From the NCBI GenBank assembly GCA_947492475.1, contig CANLNM010000006.1, forward strand, positions 1-64,000: a DNA stretch of 64,000 nucleotides, in the 5' to 3' direction. The notes under the pieces are model-generated. The model did not search any database and had not been told where the DNA came from. It saw nothing but the letters and a program-made list of their open reading frames with translations. The translations under genes were made by a program, and so were the position numbers. How positions within the stretch are numbered: position 1 is the stretch's first letter; every line of letters begins with the position of its first letter. The DNA is from an uncultured Paracoccaceae bacterium (GTDB lineage: Bacteria; Pseudomonadota; Alphaproteobacteria; Rhodobacterales; Rhodobacteraceae). This document shows, in pieces, positions 35,041-44,470 of the stretch.

Positions 35041-36075
35041 TCAGAGACTGGCTGCGGGCTTGAAACCTTCGGGAATTGCGTCCTTATTTTCAAGGACCAG
35101 ATCGGCCATGACCTGTCCAACCTTGGGGGCCATTCCGAACCCGATTTTAAACCCGCCATTGGCGATGAAATCATCAGGGCGCAGGGGATGCATGCCCAGC
35201 ATCGGCGCGCGGCTTTTGGCGCGGGGGCGCACGCCGGCCCATCGTTCGATCACGGGTGCGTCCCGTAACACGGGAAACGCGGCGATGGCCCGCGTGATAA
35301 CATCGTCCAATTGGGCATCCGTTTGCGTCGGATCGTCAAAATCCCGTTCCGACGTGGAGCCAATGGCGACCGTGCCGTCATGATGGGGGATGATGTGCAA
35401 ACGATCGGCAAATAATTGCGGTTGGTCCGCGGCGTCGAATTTTAGCAGCGCGGCCTGTCCCTTGACGCCATTGCCGACATTGCGGCCCATTTGGCGGCTC
35501 AGGTCCAACATGCCCTGCCATCCGGTGGCCCAGACGATTTTGCCTTGGTGTGGTCCGTCAGGTGTGATCGTCCCGCCCAGAACGTGCAGCGCTTTGGCCA
35601 AGGCATGGGTCGCATCCCTTGGATGAATGCGCGCCGAAAGGGTGTCTTTGATCACCAGACCGGTTGGGCTTTGCGGGGTCCAGTCGCCGTGGCTTTGCGC
35701 AATCTGCCAGGTGGCTTTGCCCTGCCATAGCGCAACGGCGGTTTTTGCGCGCGCCTGAGCCAGTTCGATACCACGCTCATCGGCGATGGGCTGAATGCGA
35801 CCGCTGCGCGCATAGCCTGGGTTCTGGCCCGAAATAGTCTCTATTTTGGCCCAAAAAGGGTCTGCCATGATCAGGCTGTCGAATTGAAACGCCTTTTTGT
35901 CATTCCAGTTTTCGGGCACATGCGGGGCCAAAGCCCCGACAATGCCACCGGACGATCCAGCCGCAACACCGTGGGGGTCAATCACCTGAACTTTGGCACC
36001 GCGCAAGGCGCAGGCACAGGCGATCGACAACCCAAACGCGCCCGCCCCCATGATTGTCACATCCGCAATTGCCAT
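35041..36075 (-). CDS. FAD-dependent oxidoreductase, probable MnmC1 (tRNA cmnm5U34 oxidase) equivalent
   Basis: The 344-residue protein is a DAO-type flavoprotein, with the dinucleotide motif GAGAFGLSIACACALRGA at residues 10-27 and a C-terminal GGFKIGFGMAPKVGQVMADL. In E. coli the FAD domain of MnmC converts carboxymethylaminomethyl-uridine to aminomethyl-uridine at tRNA position 34, and its methylase domain finishes the modification. Here a standalone MnmD methylase lies divergently 52 bases away, so this is the likely partner. A glycine or D-amino acid oxidase is the alternative. Confidence 0.75.
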   Translation of the reverse strand: MAIADVTIMGAGAFGLSIACACALRGAKVQVIDPHGVAAGSSGGIVGALAPHVPENWNDKKAFQFDSLIMADPFWAKIETISGQNPGYARSGRIQPIADERGIELAQARAKTAVALWQGKATWQIAQSHGDWTPQSPTGLVIKDTLSARIHPRDATHALAKALHVLGGTITPDGPHQGKIVWATGWQGMLDLSRQMGRNVGNGVKGQAALLKFDAADQPQLFADRLHIIPHHDGTVAIGSTSERDFDDPTQTDAQLDDVITRAIAAFPVLRDAPVIERWAGVRPRAKSRAPMLGMHPLRPDDFIANGGFKIGFGMAPKVGQVMADLVLENKDAIPEGFKPAASL

Positions 36076-36127
36076 TTCCGCCGCCTCCGCCCATTGTTTG
36101 CCGATCTTGATACGAGAGAACGATCAA

Positions 36128-36793
36128 ATGAACCAGCCAGCAGACATCGAATGGCGCGACGGCAAAGTGCCCGTGTCGACCCGATTTGATGATCCTTATT
36201 ATTCGCTCGATAACGGGTTGGCCGAAACGCAGCACGTGTTTTTGGCGGGCAATGATTTACCGGCCCGGTTCGCCGGGGATTTCCACATCGCAGAGCTGGG
36301 ATTTGGCACCGGGTTGAACCTGTTGACGACGATGTTGCATTGGCCCGGCAATGGCCAGCTGACCTTTACGTCATTCGAAGCGTTCCCTTTGCAAAAAGCC
36401 GAAGCAGAAAAAGCACTGGCACATTTCCAAGCCGTGCAGGGACCGGCGCAAAAATTGCTGGATGTCTGGGATCAGATTGGCGCGGGTCCCGTGCCATTGA
36501 CGGATACTGTGACGCTGAATGTGATCAAAGGTGACGCGCGTGACACGGTTGCACAATGGTCAGGGCAGGCGGATGCATGGTTTTTGGATGGGTTTTCACC
36601 GGCCAAGAACCCTGAATTATGGGGCGCTGATTTGATGTCAGAGATCGCCAAACACACAGCCAGCGGCGGGACTGTGGCGACCTATACCGCGGCGGGCCAT
36701 GTGCGGCGTGCATTGGAAACCGCCGGTTTCGATGTCGTGCGCGTGCCGGGCTTTGGGCGCAAACGTCACATGACCACGGCCCAGCTGAAATGA
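36128..36793 (+). CDS. mnmD: tRNA 5-methylaminomethyl-2-thiouridine methyltransferase MnmD
   Basis: The 222-residue SAM enzyme matches the N-terminal half of MnmC: IEWRDGKVPVSTRFDDPYYS, then AELGFGTGLNLLTT for SAM binding and WFLDGFSPAKNPELW for the active site. It methylates 5-aminomethyl-uridine at the wobble position of certain tRNAs. The start at 36128 matches the family N-terminus; longer frames run through the divergent gene. It overlaps the EamA gene by four bases. Confidence 0.92.
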   Translation: MNQPADIEWRDGKVPVSTRFDDPYYSLDNGLAETQHVFLAGNDLPARFAGDFHIAELGFGTGLNLLTTMLHWPGNGQLTFTSFEAFPLQKAEAEKALAHFQAVQGPAQKLLDVWDQIGAGPVPLTDTVTLNVIKGDARDTVAQWSGQADAWFLDGFSPAKNPELWGADLMSEIAKHTASGGTVATYTAAGHVRRALETAGFDVVRVPGFGRKRHMTTAQLK

Positions 36794-37650
36794 ACGCGAC
36801 GCGGGCTGGGATCTGGTTGATGATCGCCACCACGCTGGTTTTTGCATTGCAGGACGGAATTTCGCGGCATCTGGCCAGTGAATACAACGTCTTTATGGTC
36901 ACAACGGTGCGGTACTGGTTTTTTGCCGCCTTTGTTATTGCCGTGGCCCGGCGCAGCGAAGGGTCAGTCCGCGCGGCGGCCCGCACATCACAGCTGGGAT
37001 TGCAGATATTGCGCGGGGTGCTGTTGGCGTTGGAAATTTGCATCATGGTTGCCGCATTTGTGCAGCTGGGATTGGTCGAAAGCCATGCTATTTTTGCGGC
37101 CTACCCCCTATTGGTCGCAGCGCTATCAGGGCCCATTTTGGGGGAAAAGGTCGGCTGGCGGCGCTGGGTTGCGATTGGCATCGGCTTTGTGGGGATGCTG
37201 TTTATCGTCCAGCCGGGCGTGGCCGTTTTCACAATCGCCGCGCTTATTCCGGTGTGTTCGGCGCTGATGTTTGCGATTTACAGCCTGCTGACGCGGCTCG
37301 CTGCGCGCAAAGACAGCGCAGGCGTCAGTTTTTTCTGGACCGGAGTGGTCGGGGCCATGGTCATGACGCCCATCGGGCTGTGGTTCTGGGAACCGATGAG
37401 CTTTGTGGATTGGCGCTGGATGGGGCTGTTATGTGTGTTCGGCGCGTTGGGTCACTGGTTGCTGATCAAGGCATATGCCGCAGCAGAAGCCAGCGCGATC
37501 CAGCCCTTTGCCTATCTGCAGATGGTGTTTGCCAGCGCGTTGGGCATCTTTGTATTTGGCGAAACATTGCGCATGTCGACGCTATTTGGCGCAACCTTGA
37601 TTGTGATTGCCGGGTTGTTCACCCTGTGGCGGGCCCGGCAGGTTCGCTAA
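36790..37650 (+). CDS. EamA/DMT-family transporter
   Basis: The 286-residue membrane protein has ten predicted helices in two EamA repeats, with QDGISRHLASEYNVFMVTTVRYWFF-type first repeat and LGHWLLIKAYAAAEASAIQPF in the second. Such proteins export amino acids, metabolites or nucleotide sugars; the substrate is unknown. It is coupled to mnmD by ATGA. Its stop overlaps the convergent lytic transglycosylase stop. Confidence 0.88.
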   Translation: MNATRAGIWLMIATTLVFALQDGISRHLASEYNVFMVTTVRYWFFAAFVIAVARRSEGSVRAAARTSQLGLQILRGVLLALEICIMVAAFVQLGLVESHAIFAAYPLLVAALSGPILGEKVGWRRWVAIGIGFVGMLFIVQPGVAVFTIAALIPVCSALMFAIYSLLTRLAARKDSAGVSFFWTGVVGAMVMTPIGLWFWEPMSFVDWRWMGLLCVFGALGHWLLIKAYAAAEASAIQPFAYLQMVFASALGIFVFGETLRMSTLFGATLIVIAGLFTLWRARQVR

Positions 37651-39725
37651 CCATTTGGGCGTGCGACGGGGCGCAGCGTCGGTGTGACATCTGTTGCGGG
37701 GGCTGACCTGATCTGGGGCCGTGTTTGGGGGTCCTGCGCCCCGTCCGGTTCGGCCAGAATTGGTCGCGCACGTGGGCGGATGGTGGGTTTGACCCCGGTG
37801 AGTAATGCGGTGAACCGAATGGGGTAGGATTCCCCTGACAGGCGCGCCTCATAGATGGGGATGGATTCAGTGACGCGCATGACGTAATTGCGGGTTTCGC
37901 GGAACGGGATGGATTCGATCCAATCGACCACATCAGCAGTCCCCGCACGCGGATCGCCCCGTTGATCCATCCATTGGCGCGGCCGGGATGGCCCGGCATT
38001 ATATCCCGCAGCAACCATCACCGGGCTATCGCCAAACATGTCGATCAAATTGGCCAGATATTTGCTGCCTAAGGTTGCGTTATATTTCCAGTCCGTGACC
38101 AACCGATTGCGGCTAAAGCTGAGGTCCAATTCGCCTGCAACCTCTTGGGCGGTGGCGGGCATCAATTGCATTAATCCAAGCGCACCGACGGCGCTGCCGG
38201 CATCGGTTCGAAATTCGCTTTCCCGGCGGGCAATTGACAGGGCCAGTGCGGGATCGACTGGCAGGTCCATGTTGTTCATTGGGTGCATAGGGAAATACAG
38301 CTCGGGGATGATGATGCCGCGCTCTGCCGCGGATTTGCCCAGAAGGATTTGAAAATAAACCTCGTCCAAATCCCCCAAATGCGCGCCAAGCGTGCCGATT
38401 TGATCCGCATTCAATTCGCGCCCCAGCTGGGCAAAAAACAGCACGGCCTTGCCGCGTTCGCCTGATTTCAGCAGGGTTAAACCCGCACGCACCAGATCGT
38501 TTTGCTGCAGATCACTGCCCCGCCAAGCAGGCGACGCGTGGGTCGCTGCCAGATTGGGGTTCAGCGACAAGCCCAGATGTTCAGCGGCCAGCAATCCATA
38601 AAAGGATGTTTGATGTTCAGCGGCACGTTCAAACGCAGATTGGGCCTGAATAGGGTCTGATTTGGCCAAATATGTCCGTCCAATCCAATATTCCGCCCGG
38701 CCCACTGAAATCGGCGACGTCACGTTGCGGCGCATGGTTTGGAAATGCAGCAGCGCGATGTCAGGGCGATTTAGGTGGCGCAGCGCAATATATCCGGCCA
38801 GCCATTCCAAATCAGAAAAGGCCGATCCTTCGGTTAGGAAATGGTTAGAGGCCATCAGATAGGCCCGTTCCGGATCGCCTTCGCGCAGGACCCAACGGGC
38901 CAAGGATCGCCGCCAGCCAGCCCAACGACGGGGTTCCTGCAACGTATCTGCACGCAGGGTCTGGCCCATCAGGATGTTGATCGCAGCAGTGCGTTCACCG
39001 CGATTGGCCAACCAATTGTAACGATCATAGAGCAACCCCGGACTGTCACGCAGCGCGGCTGGTACGGCGTCCAGTTTGGCCTGCCGATCCGCATTGTTCT
39101 GGATCAGGGCGATCCGTGCTTCGACCAGTGCTGTCTGGTCCGCTGATAACAGGGGCAACATCCGGCGGGCTTCGGCCACTTTCCAGCGCCAAAGCAACAT
39201 ATCCGCGCGGGCCGCATGATGCGGGGCAAGCACGTCGGGAAAGGCGGCCATCATCGCGTCATGGCCCGAATCCGTCAGGGCGTAAGTCAGCCAAACCTCG
39301 ATCGCTCGGGCATCAGCATCGCCGGATTGGCCGTTGGCGCGCAATGCATTGACCAATTGCACGGTGCCTTCGCCGGATTGCGGGTCTGCGTCACCGAAAT
39401 AGGCCAAAACCCGGTTGGGGGGTAAATTTGATGGCATTGATTCTTCGGCGCGGGCGCGAAGCCGGTCCAATCCGGGCCAATTGGGGTGGCGGGATAAAAA
39501 TTCTTCGGCCTCGGCAAATGTGCCTTTGCCGGCGCGCAATCGGGTCCACATCATCACATCGCGCGCGGATTCGCCGTGGGCATTGGCCAATGTGCTGGCC
39601 CGGTCCCAGTCATCGTTATCTGCAGCAGAAAAGGCCGATGACAGGTCCGCAACCGGTGTTTGGCCCATCGCCACGGGCGCGGGCAGGGCAAACCATGCAA
39701 CAAAGGCAAACAGAACTGGGCGCAT
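37647..39725 (-). CDS. slt: Soluble lytic murein transglycosylase
   Basis: The 692-residue protein has a signal peptide, a long alpha-helical superhelix (about 30-470) and a C-terminal SLT domain. The catalytic glutamate is in IARRESEFRTDAGSAVGALG, followed by LMQLMPATAQEVAG and AAGYNAGPSRPRQW. It cleaves peptidoglycan in the periplasm with anhydro-muropeptide formation. A proline- and arginine-rich tail with PTIRPRARP/PTLRPVARP repeats follows the catalytic domain and may bind other envelope parts. Confidence 0.93.
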   Translation of the reverse strand: MRPVLFAFVAWFALPAPVAMGQTPVADLSSAFSAADNDDWDRASTLANAHGESARDVMMWTRLRAGKGTFAEAEEFLSRHPNWPGLDRLRARAEESMPSNLPPNRVLAYFGDADPQSGEGTVQLVNALRANGQSGDADARAIEVWLTYALTDSGHDAMMAAFPDVLAPHHAARADMLLWRWKVAEARRMLPLLSADQTALVEARIALIQNNADRQAKLDAVPAALRDSPGLLYDRYNWLANRGERTAAINILMGQTLRADTLQEPRRWAGWRRSLARWVLREGDPERAYLMASNHFLTEGSAFSDLEWLAGYIALRHLNRPDIALLHFQTMRRNVTSPISVGRAEYWIGRTYLAKSDPIQAQSAFERAAEHQTSFYGLLAAEHLGLSLNPNLAATHASPAWRGSDLQQNDLVRAGLTLLKSGERGKAVLFFAQLGRELNADQIGTLGAHLGDLDEVYFQILLGKSAAERGIIIPELYFPMHPMNNMDLPVDPALALSIARRESEFRTDAGSAVGALGLMQLMPATAQEVAGELDLSFSRNRLVTDWKYNATLGSKYLANLIDMFGDSPVMVAAGYNAGPSRPRQWMDQRGDPRAGTADVVDWIESIPFRETRNYVMRVTESIPIYEARLSGESYPIRFTALLTGVKPTIRPRARPILAEPDGAQDPQTRPQIRSAPATDVTPTLRPVARPNG

Positions 39726-39788
39726 CGACGTCTCCGGGTGTATGAATGGTCAGCGTAGGGACTTACTGCGACATGGCAACACACAAAC

Positions 39789-39817
39789 TTGGCAATTGGG
39801 TGAAACCGGTCTAGGGT
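39789..39817 (+). promoter_or_regulatory. Candidate dapA promoter
   Basis: TTGGCA (39789-39794) and TAGGGT (39812-39817) are separated by exactly 17 bases, about 66 bases before the dapA start. The -10 resembles the TAGCGT element seen before the RidA gene in this window. Confidence 0.45.
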
Positions 39818-39883
39818 CCGCGCGATTTTGCCAATGGTTTGATCGGATGAGCCGATAAAAGCCGATAGATAAGGATACGTGTC

Positions 39884-40756
39884 ATGTTCAAAGGGTCACT
39901 CCCCGCCCTCATCACACCGTTTACGGACGGAAAGCTGGACCTTGATGCGCTAAAGAAGCTGGTCGACTGGCATATCGAAGAAGGCAGCACAGGTTTGGTC
40001 CCCGTTGGGACCACCGGTGAAAGCCCGACTTTGACCCATGACGAACATGATTTGGTTGTGGCCACCGTTGTGCAACAGGCCGCAGGCCGCGTGCCGGTGA
40101 TTGCGGGTGCCGGGTCCAACAACACATTTGAAACCGTGCGTCTGGTCGAAGCCGCCAAAGCCGCCGGTGCCGATGCCGCGTTGGTTGTGACGCCTTATTA
40201 CAACAAACCAACCCAAGAAGGGCTGAAAGCCCATTTTCTGGCCGCCGCAGAAGTGGGCCTGCCAATTGTGATCTACAACATCCCCGGCCGGTCGATGGTT
40301 GATATGACGCCAGAAACCATGGGTGAATTGGCAAAACATCCGATGATCGTCGCGGTCAAAGATGCAACGGCCGATCTGTCACGTGTGCCCAAAACACGCA
40401 TGACCTGTGGCACGGATTTCATTCAATTGTCCGGCGAAGACGCAACCGCGCTGGGGTTCAACGCCCATGGCGGCGTGGGCTGTATCAGCGTGACGGCCAA
40501 TGTGGCCCCGCGTTTGTGCGCAGAATTCCAGAACGCGACGCTGGATGGTGAATTTGACCGCGCCCTGACATTGCTGGACCGGTTGATGCCATTGCATGAC
40601 GCAATTTTCACCGAGCCGGGTCTGGCGGGGGCCAAATACGGGCTGTCCTTGTTGGGACGCGCGCAAAACGAAACCCGGTCGCCGATTATGACCGTGACCG
40701 AGCCGGTTCAGGAAAAAATCCGGGCCGCCATGGTGCATGCCGGTTTGATCAACTGA
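39884..40756 (+). CDS. dapA: 4-hydroxy-tetrahydrodipicolinate synthase
   Basis: The 290-residue enzyme condenses pyruvate with aspartate semialdehyde in lysine and diaminopimelate synthesis. The Schiff-base lysine is K159 (IVAVKDAT), with Y131 in YNIPGR and the GTTGES loop at 42-47. Length and motifs are standard for DapA. The gene has its own likely promoter and is followed by a complex hairpin region. Confidence 0.95.
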   Translation: MFKGSLPALITPFTDGKLDLDALKKLVDWHIEEGSTGLVPVGTTGESPTLTHDEHDLVVATVVQQAAGRVPVIAGAGSNNTFETVRLVEAAKAAGADAALVVTPYYNKPTQEGLKAHFLAAAEVGLPIVIYNIPGRSMVDMTPETMGELAKHPMIVAVKDATADLSRVPKTRMTCGTDFIQLSGEDATALGFNAHGGVGCISVTANVAPRLCAEFQNATLDGEFDRALTLLDRLMPLHDAIFTEPGLAGAKYGLSLLGRAQNETRSPIMTVTEPVQEKIRAAMVHAGLIN

Positions 40757-40763
40757 TCGGATT

Positions 40764-40827
40764 AACCAAATTGTGCGCCCAAGGGCGCGCTGGATAAGCG
40801 ACGCGCCCTGGCGCGTCGCGATTGGTT
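40764..40827. terminator. Compound terminator region after dapA
   Basis: Two hairpins, GCGCCC/GGGCGC (40775-40788) and GCGACGCGC/GCGCGTCGC (40798-40819), lie inside an outer pairing AACCAA/TTGGTT (40764-40827). The structure separates dapA from the convergent AlkZ-like gene and could stop both transcripts. Confidence 0.6.
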
Positions 40828-40840
40828 TATGGGGCTGGCG

Positions 40841-42037
40841 TCAGGTCTGTTTTAGCCAGCCATCCGCGATGTTGACATGATCACATTCCGCCAATTTCGC
40901 GATGCGATCCAATTCGGCCATCAGGCGTGTTTCGCGTCCTTTGCCCCAACGCACACCCGTTTCCGGCCAGAACGACGTTAGGTTTAGCGTGTTGTTTGGG
41001 CGGTCTGCCTTGATGTCGATACGGCCAATCAGGGTGTCGCCTTCGAGGACGGGGAACACGTAATAGGCGTATTTGCGTTTGGCTTCGGGGACAAAGATTT
41101 CGATCCGGAAATGAAACCCAAATAGACGCTCGGCGCGTTTTCGATCCCGCAGGGCTGGATCAAAGGGTGACAGGATGCGCACCCGGTTGCTGGGGGTCGG
41201 GGTGGGGATGTCTAACGTTTCCGGCCACGCAAATGATCGGCGCAGCGCACCATCGTTCTGCGCGATGTCGATTTCAATCAGCGTCCCATCGGCCAAGGCA
41301 CGCTGGCACCATGCTTTGGCTTCGGCGGGGGTGACGATATCCCAGAACGCGGCGATTTCACCGGATGTGGCGAAGCCCAACCGAGTGAGCGCCTGCCGAC
41401 AACACCAGTCAATTGTGTCATCAGTGCTGTGCGTTTTGGCCAACATATCAGCAGGAATGACGTTTTCGCTGAGGTCATAAATCTTGCGAAATCCGTCGCG
41501 ACGGGCAATTGCCAACCGACCAGAACGCCACAAATATTCCATCGCGGTTTTGGAGGGGTTCCAGTCCCACCAGCCGGTCGAGCCTTTCTTTTCGCCTTCG
41601 CTCAGGGCGCCGGATCCACATGAGCCATTTTTGGCGATATGGTTCATCACGTCATCAAGGCGGTGTTCAAAATCACCACGCCAGTTTTTATACCGTTTGC
41701 GCATATTGATGGCGTCACGGTCGAATTTCAGTTTCCAATGAGGATAAAATTCCATCGGGATCGCTGCGGCGTCGTGGGTCCAATGTTCGAACACGGCGCG
41801 ATCACGGCTATGGGCAATGTTCAGATGTGCCGGGCGGTATTGCTGACGGCGTGACCACAGGATCAAATCATGCGCCCGCGCCAACGTGTTCACGCTGTCC
41901 AGTTGCACAAAGCCCAGATTGTGAATAACCCCGGCCAGATCAGCGCCGCGTCCTGATCCAGCCGTTGTTTTTATCAACCCATGCCGGTCCAGAAACAAAC
42001 GACGGGCAGGGGTGTTTTGCAGCACTGGAACGGTCAT
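40841..42037 (-). CDS. AlkZ/YcaQ-like winged-helix DNA glycosylase
   Basis: The 398-residue protein belongs to the HTH_42/YcaQ family, with the catalytic QxD motif as Q45-L-D47 in GFVQLDSVNTLARAHDLILW. Relatives remove bulky alkylated bases and unhook DNA interstrand crosslinks. Winged-helix segments and a beta-rich C-terminus (PVLEGDTLIGRIDIKADR) follow. Whether it acts like AlkZ or the E. coli YcaQ paralogue cannot be told. Confidence 0.85.
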   Translation of the reverse strand: MTVPVLQNTPARRLFLDRHGLIKTTAGSGRGADLAGVIHNLGFVQLDSVNTLARAHDLILWSRRQQYRPAHLNIAHSRDRAVFEHWTHDAAAIPMEFYPHWKLKFDRDAINMRKRYKNWRGDFEHRLDDVMNHIAKNGSCGSGALSEGEKKGSTGWWDWNPSKTAMEYLWRSGRLAIARRDGFRKIYDLSENVIPADMLAKTHSTDDTIDWCCRQALTRLGFATSGEIAAFWDIVTPAEAKAWCQRALADGTLIEIDIAQNDGALRRSFAWPETLDIPTPTPSNRVRILSPFDPALRDRKRAERLFGFHFRIEIFVPEAKRKYAYYVFPVLEGDTLIGRIDIKADRPNNTLNLTSFWPETGVRWGKGRETRLMAELDRIAKLAECDHVNIADGWLKQT

Positions 42038-42070
42038 GGATACGCCTTTGGGTTTAACCTGTGGCGCACC

Positions 42071-43252
42071 TTAACCCTGTTGCGCCCGGGATGAGAACCA
42101 CCCGTTTAACCGCCAGATTGACCACGCTAACGGGATTGCCGCCAAGCCACCGATGACATAGGCCAGCGGCTGGTTGTAAAAGCTTTCGAACATTTGGGTA
42201 TAGGCGTGGATCGCACCAAAGGTCAGGGCTGCGTTGAAAAACCCGCGTCGTGTGGTCAGGGCGGCAAAGATGGCGATGCCGATCAGGCCAATGGCCCAGA
42301 TGATGGAATAGACATGTTCGGTGATTTCGAATGCGTTGGCTTGCCAAACATCAATTGCATCATGCCAGTCGGACCAGTTCATATCGTTGCGGATCGGCCC
42401 CCACAACGTTTGGCCCACATGATCGCCAAACAGCGATCCAACCAAGAAGCTGAGATTCGCGACAATGAAAGCCATGATCGCGATTTGACCTGTATGGCGG
42501 CGATAACGTTCGTTTAGGTGCGGGGCTAAAATCAGGCAAACCAGCATCAACGCCGTCATTTGCAGGATCGTCAGGGTCGGTTCGGGCGAATAGAACACAT
42601 AGGCGGCGTGCCAATAGGTGGTGCCGGTTTCCAGAATTTGCGCAAACGGAATGATGGCAAGCGCGGTGAGGAACCGAACGTTAACGAACATGCCAAGCCC
42701 AAAGACCAGAATGGCTGCATAGATATTCAGGAATATCATGGACGGGTCTTTGGCAAGGCTGGTTATTGTGCCAAATCCAAACAGGTGAATGCCTGCCGCC
42801 AACAGCATGATGGCCCCCATCACAAATCGTCCGCTTTGGCGGGTTTTGAAAAACAGATAGCCAAACACAAGCGTCGCGAGCCCCCCAGCCCCGGTCAATA
42901 ATAGGCCAGCATCCTCGTCGGGCAGCTGGTTAAACGCTTCGATCGCGCCACCCACACCCAACATGCCTGCGCCGATCAGCGCCGATGCCTGACCAAACAT
43001 ATGCAACATGTCCCGGCCGCGCAGGATAAACACCCCCAGCCCCAAAAAGGCTGCGCCGGAAATGGCAACCACAAACGGGTCCGCCAGCCAAGCAACAAAC
43101 CCCATGGCCGCCGCGATGATGCCGCCGCACAGCAATGCATTGATGATCAACCCTGTCATCAAATCCCGCGAACGCGATTTGATAATATCCGCTTGGGCCT
43201 GCGTTAATACGCCTTCGCCTACCAATGTTTCCGTTTGAATGACATGTGTCAT
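42071..43252 (-). CDS. DUF2157-like polytopic membrane protein
   Basis: The 393-residue protein has a short soluble N-terminus (VGEGVLTQAQADIIKSRSRD) followed by about ten to twelve hydrophobic segments. It resembles DUF2157-type membrane proteins, whose function is unknown. It lies 33 bases upstream of the AlkZ-like gene on the same strand, probably one unit. Confidence 0.7.
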   Translation of the reverse strand: MTHVIQTETLVGEGVLTQAQADIIKSRSRDLMTGLIINALLCGGIIAAAMGFVAWLADPFVVAISGAAFLGLGVFILRGRDMLHMFGQASALIGAGMLGVGGAIEAFNQLPDEDAGLLLTGAGGLATLVFGYLFFKTRQSGRFVMGAIMLLAAGIHLFGFGTITSLAKDPSMIFLNIYAAILVFGLGMFVNVRFLTALAIIPFAQILETGTTYWHAAYVFYSPEPTLTILQMTALMLVCLILAPHLNERYRRHTGQIAIMAFIVANLSFLVGSLFGDHVGQTLWGPIRNDMNWSDWHDAIDVWQANAFEITEHVYSIIWAIGLIGIAIFAALTTRRGFFNAALTFGAIHAYTQMFESFYNQPLAYVIGGLAAIPLAWSIWRLNGWFSSRAQQG

Positions 43253-43362
43253 GAAACTCTCCGATCCATAATGTGACCGTTTTAGCGAAAATATGAACGT
43301 TGTTCAAGTAAGGTTTTCCAGAAGCTCTGGACAGGCCTGCCCGGACCGCCTATCTGAATGAT

Positions 43363-43836
43363 ATGGCCAAGAAACCCGATAATACGAATTACAAAGTGAT
43401 CGCCGAAAACCGGCGTGCGCGATACGATTATGCCATCGAGGACGATCTGGAAGTCGGGATTATCCTGATGGGATCAGAGGTAAAGTCGCTGCGTATCGGG
43501 CAATCCAACATCGCCGAGAGTTACGCTTCGGTTGAGGATGGGGAATTGTGGCTGACCAATTCGTATATTGCGCCTTACCAACAGGCGATGTTCCCACACG
43601 AAGAACGCCGCCGCCGTAAATTGCTGGTGTCAAAACGGGAATTGGCCAAATTGTGGACCGCGACCCAACGCAAGGGTGACACGCTGGTGCCGCTGGTGAT
43701 GTATTTTAACGATCGTGGCAAGGTGAAGCTAAAGATCGCCATCGCCAAGGGTAAGAAAAACCATGACAAGCGGGCCTCTGATGCCAGCCGGGATTGGAAC
43801 CGCCAAAAGCAACGCCTGCTAAAACAAGGCGGCTAG
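43363..43836 (+). CDS. smpB: SsrA-binding protein SmpB
   Basis: The 157-residue protein binds tmRNA and is required for rescue of stalled ribosomes. It has the SmpB core [40 protein letters not shown] and a basic tail [20 protein letters not shown]. No tmRNA gene is visible nearby. No clear ribosome site precedes the ATG. Confidence 0.97.
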   Translation: MAKKPDNTNYKVIAENRRARYDYAIEDDLEVGIILMGSEVKSLRIGQSNIAESYASVEDGELWLTNSYIAPYQQAMFPHEERRRRKLLVSKRELAKLWTATQRKGDTLVPLVMYFNDRGKVKLKIAIAKGKKNHDKRASDASRDWNRQKQRLLKQGG

Positions 43837-43974
43837 GGGCGCAGACGGGGAATAGTTGGTTTATTTCCCGCTAACCTTTGGTGCGACAATCTGTACACCC
43901 ATTCCAGCGCAAGCATGTAACCGAGGCGAACGGCGCGAAATGTGTTCGTCTTTTGTACGGAATTGGGGGAACTC

Positions 43975-44286
43975 ATGGGTCTTTTACCTATTATTATTCA
44001 GTTGGTCTCGGGTGCGGCTGGCGGGAACTTGATCGGTCGCGTGGCGGGTCAATTGAACGGCGGCAATATGCTGAACACCATTTTGGGCGCCGTTGGCGGC
44101 GTTGGGGCCAGCGGTCTGTTGGCTGGTGTGCTGGGCGGCGACGCAGCCGCGCTGGCAGATGATGCCGTGTCCGGCGGTCTGGATATTCAGGCGCTGATTG
44201 GTGCTGTTATCGGTGGCGGCGCAGGTGGCGCGGTTTTGGGTGGGGCCGGCGGCTTTATCAAAAACCTGCTGAACAAATCTGCATAG
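43975..44286 (+). CDS. Small glycine-rich membrane protein
   Basis: The 103-residue protein is rich in glycine and alanine, with hydrophobic stretches (LLPIIIQLVSGAAGGN, then GAVIGGGAGGAVLGGAGGFI) that suggest glycine-zipper membrane helices. GGGGGAA four bases before the ATG fixes the start and excludes a longer frame. Function is unknown. A hairpin at 44315-44346 follows. Confidence 0.65.
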   Translation: MGLLPIIIQLVSGAAGGNLIGRVAGQLNGGNMLNTILGAVGGVGASGLLAGVLGGDAAALADDAVSGGLDIQALIGAVIGGGAGGAVLGGAGGFIKNLLNKSA

Positions 44287-44314
44287 TTTAGGCGGTAACA
44301 TTTTAACGCGTTTT

Positions 44315-44346
44315 ATCGGGTGTCCCCAATCGGGCACCCGATTTTC
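44315..44346 (+). terminator. Rho-independent-type terminator
   Basis: ATCGGGTG-t-CCC and GGG-CACCCGAT form an 11-bp stem with one bulge, followed by TTTTCGTTT. It ends the small membrane-protein transcript before sseA. Confidence 0.75.
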
Positions 44347-44470
44347 GTTTCGGCTAAGTTTATCTGGCCAGAATGACCCAATGCGGCCTTGCATCCCCTT
44401 GCCACAGTGGCGTCTCAGGTTTAGGGACATTGCGAACCACAGCCTATCACCGCAGCCTCAAGAGGCCCCC

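Noticed and set aside
43294..43306. TGAAC-GTT-GTTCA before smpB as a LexA box
   Set aside because: Alphaproteobacterial LexA sites are direct GTTC-N7-GTTC repeats; this is an inverted repeat with a three-base spacer.
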